Shown in pieces: positions 1 through 6,435 of a stretch of 14,180 nt of DNA (position 1 is its first letter; every line of letters starts with the position of its first letter). Position numbers and translations under genes: made by a program. Below the pieces are notes generated by a model. The model was not told the origin of the DNA and searched no databases. It saw only the letters and a program-made list of their open reading frames with translations. This stretch comes from an uncultured Rubrivivax sp. (GTDB lineage Bacteria > Pseudomonadota > Gammaproteobacteria > Burkholderiales > Burkholderiaceae_C). The stretch covers positions 1-14,180 of the forward strand of contig CALBTN010000197.1 in the NCBI GenBank assembly GCA_937967345.1, given 5' to 3'.

Positions 1-248
1 TGCTCATCGACGAGGCGCAGAACCTGTCGCCCAAGCAGATGAAGACGCTGATCACCCGCGCCGGGCCGGGCACCAAGATCGTCTGCCTGGGCAACCTGGC
101 GCAAATCGACACGCCCTACCTGACCGAAGGCTCCTCGGGCCTGACCTATGCGGTCGACCGCTTCAAGGGCTGGCCGCACGGCGGCCACGTGACGCTGGCG
201 CGCGGCGAGCGTTCGCGGCTGGCGGACTTTGCATCCGAGGTGTTGTAG
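1..248 (+). CDS. PhoH-family ATPase, C-terminal end (partial)
   Basis: Only the last 81 codons are inside the window; the frame enters at base 3 and ends with TAG at 246-248. The fragment opens with LIDEAQN, a Walker B motif, and continues through GTKIVCLGNLAQIDTPYL and SSGLTYAVDRFKGW to RGERSRLADFASEVL. This run is typical of the C-terminal half of the longer PhoH proteins that carry an N-terminal PIN ribonuclease domain (PhoH2 or YlaK type). In that family the PhoH domain is a cytoplasmic P-loop NTPase of the helicase-like fold, thought to act on RNA. The Walker A motif and any PIN domain would lie to the left of the window, so the fusion is inferred from similarity of the tail. The family call is secure; the exact subtype is less so. 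Confidence 0.88.
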   Translation, partial: LIDEAQNLSPKQMKTLITRAGPGTKIVCLGNLAQIDTPYLTEGSSGLTYAVDRFKGWPHGGHVTLARGERSRLADFASEVL

Positions 249-270
249 TCACTGCAGGGAATCGGCCATG

Positions 271-292
271 GTGACGCAAGGCGCCGCGTCAC
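271..292. terminator. Hairpin downstream of the PhoH-family gene
   Basis: GTGACGC at 271-277 pairs perfectly with GCGTCAC at 286-292 across an 8-base loop, and two G-T wobble pairs can extend it. It starts 22 bases after the PhoH stop codon. There is no T tract, so it is a possible transcript end or stabilising hairpin rather than a canonical intrinsic terminator. The stop codon of the - strand remnant (289-291) lies in its right arm. Confidence 0.4.
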
Positions 293-497
293 TGCGCTTC
301 GAGCTTGGCCGCCGCCATCGGCTTCTCGGTCATCGCGATCTCAACGCGCTGCGGCGCGGTCACGGCCGGGGCGCCGTCAGCTTGTCGGTGTCATGACGCA
401 CCGCGACGCCCGGCGGCCACCGCTGACCGAGCGTTTCGTGCAGCTTCTCGGCGAGATCGCCCGGCCCCGAAGCTGAAGGCGGGGCCCGGGACGGCGG
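289..497 (-). pseudogene. Frame-broken coding remnant downstream of prpE
   Basis: Two coding-like stretches meet here on the - strand. From the prpE stop down to a TGA at 360-362, the prpE frame stays open and reads GDLAEKLHETLGQRWPPGVA and then VRHDTDKL. A second frame, open from 390 to a TGA at 289-291, reads APAVTAPQRVEIAMTEKP and ends AAAKLEAQ. Both show the local coding signature: by my count 23 of 28 and 27 of 30 third positions are G or C, against about half of second positions. A single one-base shift between 363 and 390 would join them. No plausible start codon or ribosome binding site is present, and PrpE is full length without this tail. I read it as the C-terminal end of a decayed or mis-sequenced gene; the family is not recognised. 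Confidence 0.4.
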
Positions 498-2393
498 CTA
501 CTTCGCCGTCACCAGCGCCTTGACCTGCTGCAGCGCGCTGGGGTCTTCGATCGTCGTCAGGTCGCCGGGGTCGCGCCCTTCGGCCACCGCCTGCAGTGCG
601 CGGCGCAGCAGCTTGCCCGAGCGCGTCTTGGGCAGCGCGGTGACGAACAGCACCCGCGACGGGCGCGCCACCGCGCCGAGCTGGGCGTCGACCACCTTCA
701 TGATCTCGCCTTCGAGCTTCAGCCGCGCGGCCGGGTCGTCCAGCCCGCTCGCGTCCTTCGGGATCGCGAAGGCCATCGCCACCTGGCCCTTCAGGTTGTC
801 GGCCACGCCGACCACCGCCACCTCGGTCACGTTGGGGTGGCTGGAGATGCTCTCCTCGATCTCGCGCGTGCCCAGCCGGTGGCCGGCCACGTTGATCACG
901 TCGTCGGTGCGCCCCAGGATGAAGTAGTAGCCGTCGGCATCGCGAATGCCCCAGTCGAAGGTGCTGTACAGCCAGCGGCCATCGACCTCGGTCCAATAGG
1001 TCTTGATGAAACGCTCGTCGTCGCGCCAAACGGTCTGCATGCACCCGGGCGGCAGCGGGCCTTCGATCATGACCACGCCCTTCGCGTCGGCGCCTTGCAT
1101 GTGCTGCCCGGTGGCCTCGTCGATCAGCTTGACGTTGTAGCCGTACACCGCCTTGCCGGGCGAACCGAACTTGCTGGGCGCGGCCTCGACACCATTGCAC
1201 AGGCTCAGGATCGGCCAGCCGGTTTCGGTCTGCCAGTAGTTGTCGATGATCGGCTTGTTCAGGCTGCCGGCGATCCACGTCGCGGTCGGCTCGTCCAGCG
1301 GCTCGCCGGCCAGGAACAGCGCGCGCAACGACGACAGGTCGTACTTGCTCAGGTAGGCCGGGTCCTGCTTCTTGAGCACGCGCACCGCGGTGGGCGCGCT
1401 GAACATCGAGGTCACCTTGTACTTCTCGACCAGGCTCCACCAGATGCCCGCGTCGGGGCGCGTGGGCAGGCCCTCGTACATGATCGTCGCCATGCCGGCG
1501 ATCAACGGGCCGTACACGATGTAGCTGTGGCCGACCACCCAGCCGATGTCGCTGGTGGAAAAGTATGCCTCGCCCGGCTTGCCGAGGTAGATGTGCTTCA
1601 TGCTCGCGGCCAGCGCCACCGCGTAGCCGCCGGTGTCGCGCTGCACGCCTTTGGGCGTGCCGGTGGTGCCGCTGGTGTACAGCGTGTAGCTCGGGTGGGT
1701 GGCGTCGACCCACTCGCAAGGCACCTGCGCATCCATGTGCTTGGCGCGCAACGCGGCGTAGTCCTCATCGCGGTCGGCCACCGGCGTGAAGGCCGCCAGG
1801 CCGCGGTTGACCATCAACACCTTGGCCGGCTTGTGCTCGGCCAGCCGGATCGCCTCGTCGAGCAGGCCCTTGTATGGCACGCCCTTGCCGCTGCGGCTGC
1901 CGGCATCGGCGCTGACGATGACCTTGGGCGTGGCGTTGTCGATTCGGCTGGCCAGGCTGACACTGGCGAAGCCGCCGAACACCACCGAATGAATCGCGCC
2001 GATGCGCGCGCAGGCCAGCATCGCGAAGGCGGCCTCGGCGATCATCGGCATGTAGATCAGCACGCGGTCGCCCTTGGTCACGCCCAGGTCGCGCAGGATC
2101 GCGGCCATGCGCTGCACCTCGGCGTGCAGTTCGCGAAAGCTGTAGACCACCTCTTTGTCGACCTCGGTCGACACCCAGATCAGCGCGTTGGCGTCGGGCT
2201 GCGTGAGCGCATGCCGGTCCACCGCGTTGTGGCACAGGTTGAGCTGGCCGCCAGCGAACCAGTTGGCGAAGGGCGGGCGGCTGTAGTCGAGCACGCGCTC
2301 GAAAGGCTTGTGCCAGTCGACCAGCTTGGCCTGCTCGGCCCAGAAGGCCTCGGGTTCGTCGATGGAGCGGCGATAGAAGGAATCGAAGTCCAT
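498..2393 (-). CDS. prpE: Propionyl-CoA synthetase
   Basis: This 631-residue protein is an AMP-forming acyl-CoA synthetase of the ANL superfamily. It activates propionate to propionyl-CoA through a propionyl-adenylate in the cytoplasm, feeding pathways such as the methylcitrate cycle. Visible motifs are the phosphate-binding loop YTSGTTGTPKG (about 239-249), YWQTETGWPI (386-395), the hinge and ribose region GRTDDVINVAGHR (494-506), and the catalytic lysine in RSGK (591-594). The N-terminus (DEPEAFWAEQA, then RPPFANWFAGGQLNLCHNAV) and YWQTETGW instead of WWQTETGG favour PrpE over acetyl-CoA synthetase. Length matches PrpE (about 630). The ATG at 2393 is chosen because AGGAG lies seven bases upstream; an open frame extends further but lacks conservation. 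It is divergent from moaA. No prpB, prpC or prpD is present here. Acetate as an additional substrate is possible. Confidence 0.93.
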   Translation of the reverse strand: MDFDSFYRRSIDEPEAFWAEQAKLVDWHKPFERVLDYSRPPFANWFAGGQLNLCHNAVDRHALTQPDANALIWVSTEVDKEVVYSFRELHAEVQRMAAILRDLGVTKGDRVLIYMPMIAEAAFAMLACARIGAIHSVVFGGFASVSLASRIDNATPKVIVSADAGSRSGKGVPYKGLLDEAIRLAEHKPAKVLMVNRGLAAFTPVADRDEDYAALRAKHMDAQVPCEWVDATHPSYTLYTSGTTGTPKGVQRDTGGYAVALAASMKHIYLGKPGEAYFSTSDIGWVVGHSYIVYGPLIAGMATIMYEGLPTRPDAGIWWSLVEKYKVTSMFSAPTAVRVLKKQDPAYLSKYDLSSLRALFLAGEPLDEPTATWIAGSLNKPIIDNYWQTETGWPILSLCNGVEAAPSKFGSPGKAVYGYNVKLIDEATGQHMQGADAKGVVMIEGPLPPGCMQTVWRDDERFIKTYWTEVDGRWLYSTFDWGIRDADGYYFILGRTDDVINVAGHRLGTREIEESISSHPNVTEVAVVGVADNLKGQVAMAFAIPKDASGLDDPAARLKLEGEIMKVVDAQLGAVARPSRVLFVTALPKTRSGKLLRRALQAVAEGRDPGDLTTIEDPSALQQVKALVTAK

Positions 2394-2400
2394 GGGCAGT

Positions 2401-2405
2401 CTCCT
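2401..2405 (-). promoter_or_regulatory. Ribosome binding site of prpE
   Basis: AGGAG on the - strand, seven bases before the ATG at 2393-2391. It is one of the clearest Shine-Dalgarno sites in the window and fixes the prpE start against the longer open frame that runs up to 2480. Confidence 0.75.
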
Positions 2406-2475
2406 GATGCGCTGCGGCCATTGTGGGACAGGCCCATTTCGCCACCCTGACGCAAGGCGGGACAGCACCGCACGG

Positions 2476-2481
2476 CACAAT
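2476..2481 (+). promoter_or_regulatory. Candidate -10 element of moaA
   Basis: CACAAT sits eight bases before the chosen moaA ATG at 2489, in the 95-base gap between the divergent prpE and moaA starts. I find no convincing -35 hexamer at 16-18 bases upstream. If it is a real -10, transcription would begin at or just before the start codon, making the message leaderless or nearly so. This fits the absence of a Shine-Dalgarno sequence, but it is only a sequence match. Confidence 0.3.
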
Positions 2482-2488
2482 GCCGCCG

Positions 2489-3601
2489 ATGAGCGAGCGA
2501 ATCATCCCGCTGCACGATCTGCGCCGAACGGACATCCCCTCGCAGGCTTGCGCACCGGCGCAGGCCTGGGACGGCGTGGCGCCGCGCGACCGCCTCGAGC
2601 GGCCGCTGCGCGACCTGCGCATCTCGGTCACCGACCGCTGCAACTTTCGCTGCACCTACTGCATGCCCAAGGAGGTGTTCGACAAGAACTACACCTTCTT
2701 GCCGCACCGCGCTTTGCTCAGCTTCGAGGAGATCACGCGCATGGCGCGCATCTTCGTCACGCTGGGGGTGCGCAAGCTGCGCCTGACCGGCGGCGAGCCG
2801 CTGCTGCGCAAGGACATCGAAGTGCTGATCGCCATGCTGGCCGGGCTGCGCACGCCCGACGGCCGGCCGCTGGACATCACGTTGACCACCAACGGCTCGC
2901 TGCTGGCGCGCAAGGCGCACGCGCTGAAGCAGGCCGGGCTCGAGCGCGTGACGGTCAGCCTGGACGCGCTGGACGACGCCATCTTCAGGCGCATGAACGA
3001 CGTCGACTTCCCGGTGGCCGAGGTGCTGCGCGGCATCGAGGCGGCGCAGGCCGCGGGGCTGGCGCCGGTCAAGGTCAACATGGTGGTCAAGCGCGGCACC
3101 AACGACCACCAGGTGCTGGCGATGGCCGAGCACTTTCGCGGCAGCGGCATCGCGCTGCGCTTCATCGAATACATGGACGTGGGCGCGACCAATGGCTGGC
3201 GCATGGACGAGGTGCTGCCATCGGCGCAGCTGCTGGTGCGGCTGCGGCGCGTGTACGCGCTGGAGCCGCTGGCGGCGCAGGCCAGCGGCGAGACCGCCGA
3301 GCGCTGGCGCTACACCGACGGCGGCGGCGAGATCGGGCTGATCTCCAGCGTCACGAAGGCGTTCTGCGGCGAGTGCAACCGCGCGCGGCTGTCCACCGAG
3401 GGCAAGCTGTTCCTGTGCCTGTTCGCCGGTGGCGGCTACGACCTGCGCGAGCTGCTGCGCGGCAACGCCAGCGACGAGCAAATCGCCGGCGCCGTGGCCG
3501 CGATCTGGCGCCAGCGTGCCGACCGCTATTCCGAGTTGCGCGGCGCGGGCGCGCTCGATGCGAACGTGCGGCGGGTCGAGATGCACTACATCGGCGGTTG
3601 A
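2489..3601 (+). CDS. moaA: GTP 3',8-cyclase (radical SAM), molybdenum cofactor synthesis
   Basis: MoaA converts GTP to 3',8-cyclo-7,8-dihydro-GTP, the first step of molybdopterin synthesis, in the cytoplasm together with MoaC. The protein has 370 residues. The radical SAM cluster motif CNFRCTYC gives cysteines 51, 55 and 58. A GGEP motif lies at 101-104. The C-terminal 4Fe-4S site is C293, C296 and C310 in the order CGECNRARLSTEGKLFLC. The chain ends in the conserved double glycine (HYIGG), needed for activity in the family. The N-terminus is some 27 residues longer before the first cysteine than in the E. coli enzyme. The start at 2489 (MSERIIPL) is preferred; an ATG at 2480 and a GTG at 2423 are in frame but add non-conserved residues. 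The next gene begins seven bases after the stop, so moaA heads a compact cluster with moeA. Confidence 0.95.
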   Translation: MSERIIPLHDLRRTDIPSQACAPAQAWDGVAPRDRLERPLRDLRISVTDRCNFRCTYCMPKEVFDKNYTFLPHRALLSFEEITRMARIFVTLGVRKLRLTGGEPLLRKDIEVLIAMLAGLRTPDGRPLDITLTTNGSLLARKAHALKQAGLERVTVSLDALDDAIFRRMNDVDFPVAEVLRGIEAAQAAGLAPVKVNMVVKRGTNDHQVLAMAEHFRGSGIALRFIEYMDVGATNGWRMDEVLPSAQLLVRLRRVYALEPLAAQASGETAERWRYTDGGGEIGLISSVTKAFCGECNRARLSTEGKLFLCLFAGGGYDLRELLRGNASDEQIAGAVAAIWRQRADRYSELRGAGALDANVRRVEMHYIGG

Positions 3602-3608
3602 TGCGGCG

Positions 3609-3911
3609 ATGTGGCCCGGCTGGTCGAGCTCGCGCACACGCTGGTGGCTGCTGTGGGCCACGCTGGCCAGCCTGGTGTTGCCGTGGCTGGCGGGCCAGCT
3701 GGCCAAGAGCTTTCATCAACCCGGCTTGGACGACCAAGCCGAGCGCAACCAGATGCTGATCGACTTCCTGGTCATTGGCGGCAGCCTGTCGGCGCTGGCG
3801 ATGGTGCTGCTCTGCGCGATCGGCTGCTGGATCACCGCGGTGATGCACGGGCCGCGGCGCGATGGCGACAGCTTCCCCTGCGGCCAGGGCCAGCCCGTGC
3901 ACGATGACTGA
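3609..3911 (+). CDS. Small two-helix inner-membrane protein within the moaA-moeA cluster
   Basis: I do not recognise this 100-residue protein. Its ATG (MWPGWSSSRTRWW) lies seven bases after the moaA stop, and its TGA overlaps the first eight bases of moeA (ATGACTGA), so translation is probably coupled. Two hydrophobic segments are visible: about residues 12-31 (WWLLWATLASLVLPWLAGQL) and about 50-76 (LIDFLVIGGSLSALAMVLL, then CAIGCWITAVM). The loop between them is acidic (GLDDQAERNQ), while the N-terminus and the stretch after helix two carry arginines. By the positive-inside rule both ends would be cytoplasmic. It sits where many related genomes have other cofactor genes such as mobA, but it shows no MobA or MogA motif. 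No Shine-Dalgarno sequence precedes it. It is credible as a gene because of its hydrophobic pattern and exact fit between its neighbours; the function is unknown. Confidence 0.75.
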   Translation: MWPGWSSSRTRWWLLWATLASLVLPWLAGQLAKSFHQPGLDDQAERNQMLIDFLVIGGSLSALAMVLLCAIGCWITAVMHGPRRDGDSFPCGQGQPVHDD

Positions 3912-5214
3912 CCGCCACCCCAACCCGCGCGCGCTGCTCGACATCGCGTCGTGCGTGGCCGGCTATGACCCGCAGGCGCTGCCGGTGGCATCGGCCCAGG
4001 CCTTCATCGCCGGCATGACCACGCCGGTGCAGGCGGTGCAGATGCGGCCGATCCGCGACGCGCTGGGCCGGGTGCTGGCGCGCGACATCGTCTCGGCCAT
4101 CGACGTGCCGGCCCACGACAACTCGGCAATGGACGGCTTCGCGCTGCGCGGCGCCGAACTGCTTGCCGATGCGCCGACGCGGCTGCGCATCGTCGGCACC
4201 GGGCTGGCCGGGCAGAACTTTCGAGGCGACGTGCCGGCGGCGGCCTGCGTGCGCATCACCACCGGCGCGGTGATGCCGCCGGGTCTGGACACCGTGGTGC
4301 CACAGGAGTTCACCAAGATCGAAGCCGACGGCAGCGGCGAGCATCTGCTGGTGCCGCCCGGATTGCTGCGCGCCGGCGACAACCGGCGCCGCGCCGGCGA
4401 GGACCTGGCGCGCGGCGAAGCCGCGCTGGCTGCCGGGCGGCTGCTGCGCCCTGCCGACCTGGGCCTGCTTGCCTCGCTCGGGCTGGCCGAAGTGCCGGTT
4501 CGCCGCCGGCTGCGGGTGGCCTTTTTTTCCACCGGCGACGAACTGCGCTCGATCGGCGAGCCGCTGGAGCTCGGCTGCGTCTACGACAGCAACCGCTACA
4601 CGATGTGGGGCATGCTGCAGCGCCTGGGCGTGGACGCCATCGACCTGGGCGTGGTGCGCGACGACCCGGCGGCGCTGCGCGAGGCCTTCACCCAGGCCGC
4701 GGCCTGCGCCGACGCGGTGATCACCTCGGGCGGGGTCAGCGTCGGCGAGGCCGACCACACCAAGCGCATCATGGCCGAGCTGGGCGAGGTGCTGTTCTGG
4801 CGCATCGCGATGCGCCCGGGCAGGCCGATGGCGATCGGGCGCATCGGCAGCGCGCCGCACCAGGCGATTCTGTTCGGCCTGCCGGGCAACCCGGTGGCGG
4901 TGATGGTGACCTTCTACGCCTTCGTGCGCGAAGCGCTGCTGCGCCTGGCCGGGGCCGAAGCGCAGCCGCTGCCGCTGCTGCGCGCCGCCAGCGTGGGGGC
5001 CATCCGCAAGAAGCCCGGGCGCACCGAATACCAGCGCGGCATCGTCAGCCGCGGCGCCGACGGGCGCTGGCGGGTGGCGATCACCGGCGCGCAGGGCAGC
5101 GGCATCCTGCGCAGCATGAGCCGCGCCAACGGCATGGTGCTGCTGCACCATGACCAAGGCGAGGTTGCGCCCGGCGACGAGGTCGACGTCATCCCCTTCG
5201 ACGGCCTGGTCTGA
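3904..5214 (+). CDS. moeA: Molybdopterin molybdenumtransferase
   Basis: MoeA inserts molybdate into adenylylated molybdopterin to give the mature molybdenum cofactor. The 436-residue protein shows the family order: NSAMDGFA (73-80), TGAVMPPGLDTVV (120-132), the MoCF-binding-type domain with TGDE (210-213), SGGVSVG (275-281), RPGRP (304-308) and GLPGNPVA (325-332), then the C-terminal beta-domain from about 355. Length is slightly above the E. coli protein (411) because of the N-terminal 40 residues. The ATG at 3904 overlaps the stop of the preceding membrane-protein gene by eight bases; the longer open frame starting at 3862 lies wholly inside that gene and has no conserved residues, so it is rejected. 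moaA, the small protein and moeA are probably one transcript ending at the hairpin after 5287. Assignment as MoeA rather than a MogA-type protein is firm from the full domain set. Confidence 0.95.
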   Translation: MTDRHPNPRALLDIASCVAGYDPQALPVASAQAFIAGMTTPVQAVQMRPIRDALGRVLARDIVSAIDVPAHDNSAMDGFALRGAELLADAPTRLRIVGTGLAGQNFRGDVPAAACVRITTGAVMPPGLDTVVPQEFTKIEADGSGEHLLVPPGLLRAGDNRRRAGEDLARGEAALAAGRLLRPADLGLLASLGLAEVPVRRRLRVAFFSTGDELRSIGEPLELGCVYDSNRYTMWGMLQRLGVDAIDLGVVRDDPAALREAFTQAAACADAVITSGGVSVGEADHTKRIMAELGEVLFWRIAMRPGRPMAIGRIGSAPHQAILFGLPGNPVAVMVTFYAFVREALLRLAGAEAQPLPLLRAASVGAIRKKPGRTEYQRGIVSRGADGRWRVAITGAQGSGILRSMSRANGMVLLHHDQGEVAPGDEVDVIPFDGLV

Positions 5215-5286
5215 GCCGCGCGGTCGCGCGCGAGCGGCCGCAGGAATCCGCAAGAACTCGCCGCCGCAGATCGGCGCAGCGTGTGC

Positions 5287-5329
5287 GCTTGCGGCGCAAA
5301 GCGGCCGCAGACCGCTTTGCGCCGCAAGC
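5287..5329. terminator. Perfect 18-bp hairpin between convergent moeA and LysR genes
   Basis: GCTTGCGGCGCAAAGCGG (5287-5304) is followed after a 7-base loop by its exact reverse complement (5312-5329). It lies in the 152-base gap between the moeA stop and the LysR stop, where a two-way transcription end is expected. No T tract follows on either side, so factor-independent termination is not assured. The decamer GCGGCCGCAG in the hairpin (5301-5310) also occurs at 5234-5243. The rest of the gap shows no gene. Confidence 0.6.
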
Positions 5330-5366
5330 ATCCGCCAGCAGCACGGCACCTGATTGCCAGCCCGAC

Positions 5367-6332
5367 TCAAGCCCCCGCCGGGCGCAAGGCGGTGCTTCGC
5401 CCACGTGGCCTCTTGCCGCGCGGCCGCGGGTGATCCTGCCGCATCCGCTCGTCGATCAGGCGCCGCAACACGCTCAGCGCCGGCGGCGCGGTGCGGCCGC
5501 GCAGGGTGACCAGCGCAAAACGCGCGTTGTCCTCGAACTCGGGGTCGAGCCTGAGTTCGACCAGCGAGCCGTCCCGCAGACCCTGTTCGGCCGCCTTCAC
5601 GATGCCGAGGAAGACCGCGTCGGTGCGGCGCACGGTCTCGATCAGGCTGGCCACCTCGTCGCACTCGAGGGTCACCAGCTGCGCCGGGTTGGCCGCCGGC
5701 CCGTAGTGCCGCACCATGGTCAGCGCGATGTCGTCCGACAGCGCGGTGGACGCGATCGGATAGCACCGCAATTCGTCGAACGGCACGGCCGCGCGTTTGG
5801 CCAACGGGTGCTCGCGCCGGCAGACGAAGCCGGCGCGCAGTTCACCCAGCACCTCGATGTCCAGGTCGGGCGCCGGCACCAGGCCGCGGTGGCTGACGGT
5901 CACCGCATCGATCTCGCGGTTGCGCAACTGCTCCAGCTGCGCCTTGATCGCGCCGCGCGCCACGGTGAGCCTCAGCTGCGGATGGAAGCGCGCCATGTGC
6001 TCCATGATCGGCACCATCAGCAGCGCGCCCGGCCCCGAGCCCAGGCCGAGCCGCAGCACGCCGGCCTGACCCTTGTGCAGCGCGCTCGCGCTTTGGCGCA
6101 GCTCGGCGGCTTCGTCCAGGATGCGCCGCGCCCGGCGCAACACGTCCTCGCCCAGCGGCGTGGGCACCGCGCGTTTGCCCAGGCGGTCGAACAGGCGCGC
6201 GCCGAGCTCGTCTTCCAGCACCTGCACGCTGCGGCTCAAGGCGGGCTGCGTCAGGCAGCACTGACTGGCGGCACGGCTGAACGAGCCGGCCGACGCCAGC
6301 GCCAGCACATGCTCCAGTTGCTTCAGGTTCAT
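5367..6332 (-). CDS. LysR-type transcriptional regulator
   Basis: A 321-residue LysR-family DNA-binding regulator. The winged helix-turn-helix occupies about residues 1-60, with the typical run SAGSFSRAASQCCLTQPALS followed by LEDELGARLFDR and a TPLGE turn at 58-62. The effector-binding domain runs from about residue 91 to 300. The last 17 residues are rich in arginine and proline and look like an unstructured tail. The gene is divergent from the Bug receptor gene, with 103 bases between the two start codons, and the usual logic of the family makes that receptor-amidohydrolase operon its likely target, with negative autoregulation also likely. The ligand cannot be predicted. The ATG at 6332 is preceded only by a weak GAG. 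Assignment to the family is firm; regulon assignment is inference from position. Confidence 0.93.
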   Translation of the reverse strand: MNLKQLEHVLALASAGSFSRAASQCCLTQPALSRSVQVLEDELGARLFDRLGKRAVPTPLGEDVLRRARRILDEAAELRQSASALHKGQAGVLRLGLGSGPGALLMVPIMEHMARFHPQLRLTVARGAIKAQLEQLRNREIDAVTVSHRGLVPAPDLDIEVLGELRAGFVCRREHPLAKRAAVPFDELRCYPIASTALSDDIALTMVRHYGPAANPAQLVTLECDEVASLIETVRRTDAVFLGIVKAAEQGLRDGSLVELRLDPEFEDNARFALVTLRGRTAPPALSVLRRLIDERMRQDHPRPRGKRPRGRSTALRPAGA

Positions 6333-6364
6333 GCTTGGCTCGCGGATAAGCGAAACGTATCGAA

Positions 6365-6399
6365 TGGCAAAGAATTATGCATTTGACTTTGCATTGCCA
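6365..6399. promoter_or_regulatory. Candidate LysR operator between divergent genes
   Basis: An A+T-rich patch in an otherwise G+C-rich gap holds nested, slightly off-centre dyads: TGGCAA (6365-6370) with TTGCCA (6394-6399), GCAAAG (6367-6372) with CTTTGC (6387-6392), and ATGCA (6377-6381) with TGCAT (6390-6394). None matches the strict T-N11-A LysR box. Its position over the -35 region of the rightward promoter fits a regulator site. Confidence 0.4.
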
Positions 6400-6412
6400 G
6401 GCTTCCTACGAT
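6383..6412 (+). promoter_or_regulatory. Candidate sigma-70 promoter of the Bug-amidohydrolase operon
   Basis: TTGACT (6383-6388) matches five of six -35 bases. TACGAT (6407-6412), after an 18-base spacer, matches four of six -10 bases. Transcription would start near 6419, about 17 bases before the ATG at 6436. The -35 box lies inside the candidate operator dyads. Confidence 0.5.
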
Positions 6413-6435
6413 CGCGCCCGCCCCGCCACAACGAC

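Noticed and set aside
837..2450. Long + strand open frame (537 codons) opposite prpE
   Set aside because: It is antisense to a full-length, motif-complete PrpE, is rich in Arg, His, Ala and Gln without domains, and is the usual shadow frame of G+C-rich DNA.
272..2459. 12-base direct repeat TGACGCAAGGCG at 272-283 and 2448-2459, flanking the prpE region like a target duplication
   Set aside because: CGCAAGGCG recurs elsewhere, including inside moaA and the LysR gene end, and matches of this size are expected by chance in a 14-kb G+C-rich window. No transposase or terminal inverted repeats are present.
3832..5766. Long - strand open frame (644 codons) across moeA and the end of the LysR gene
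   Set aside because: It spans two well-supported genes and the hairpin gap, has low-complexity composition and no recognisable domain.
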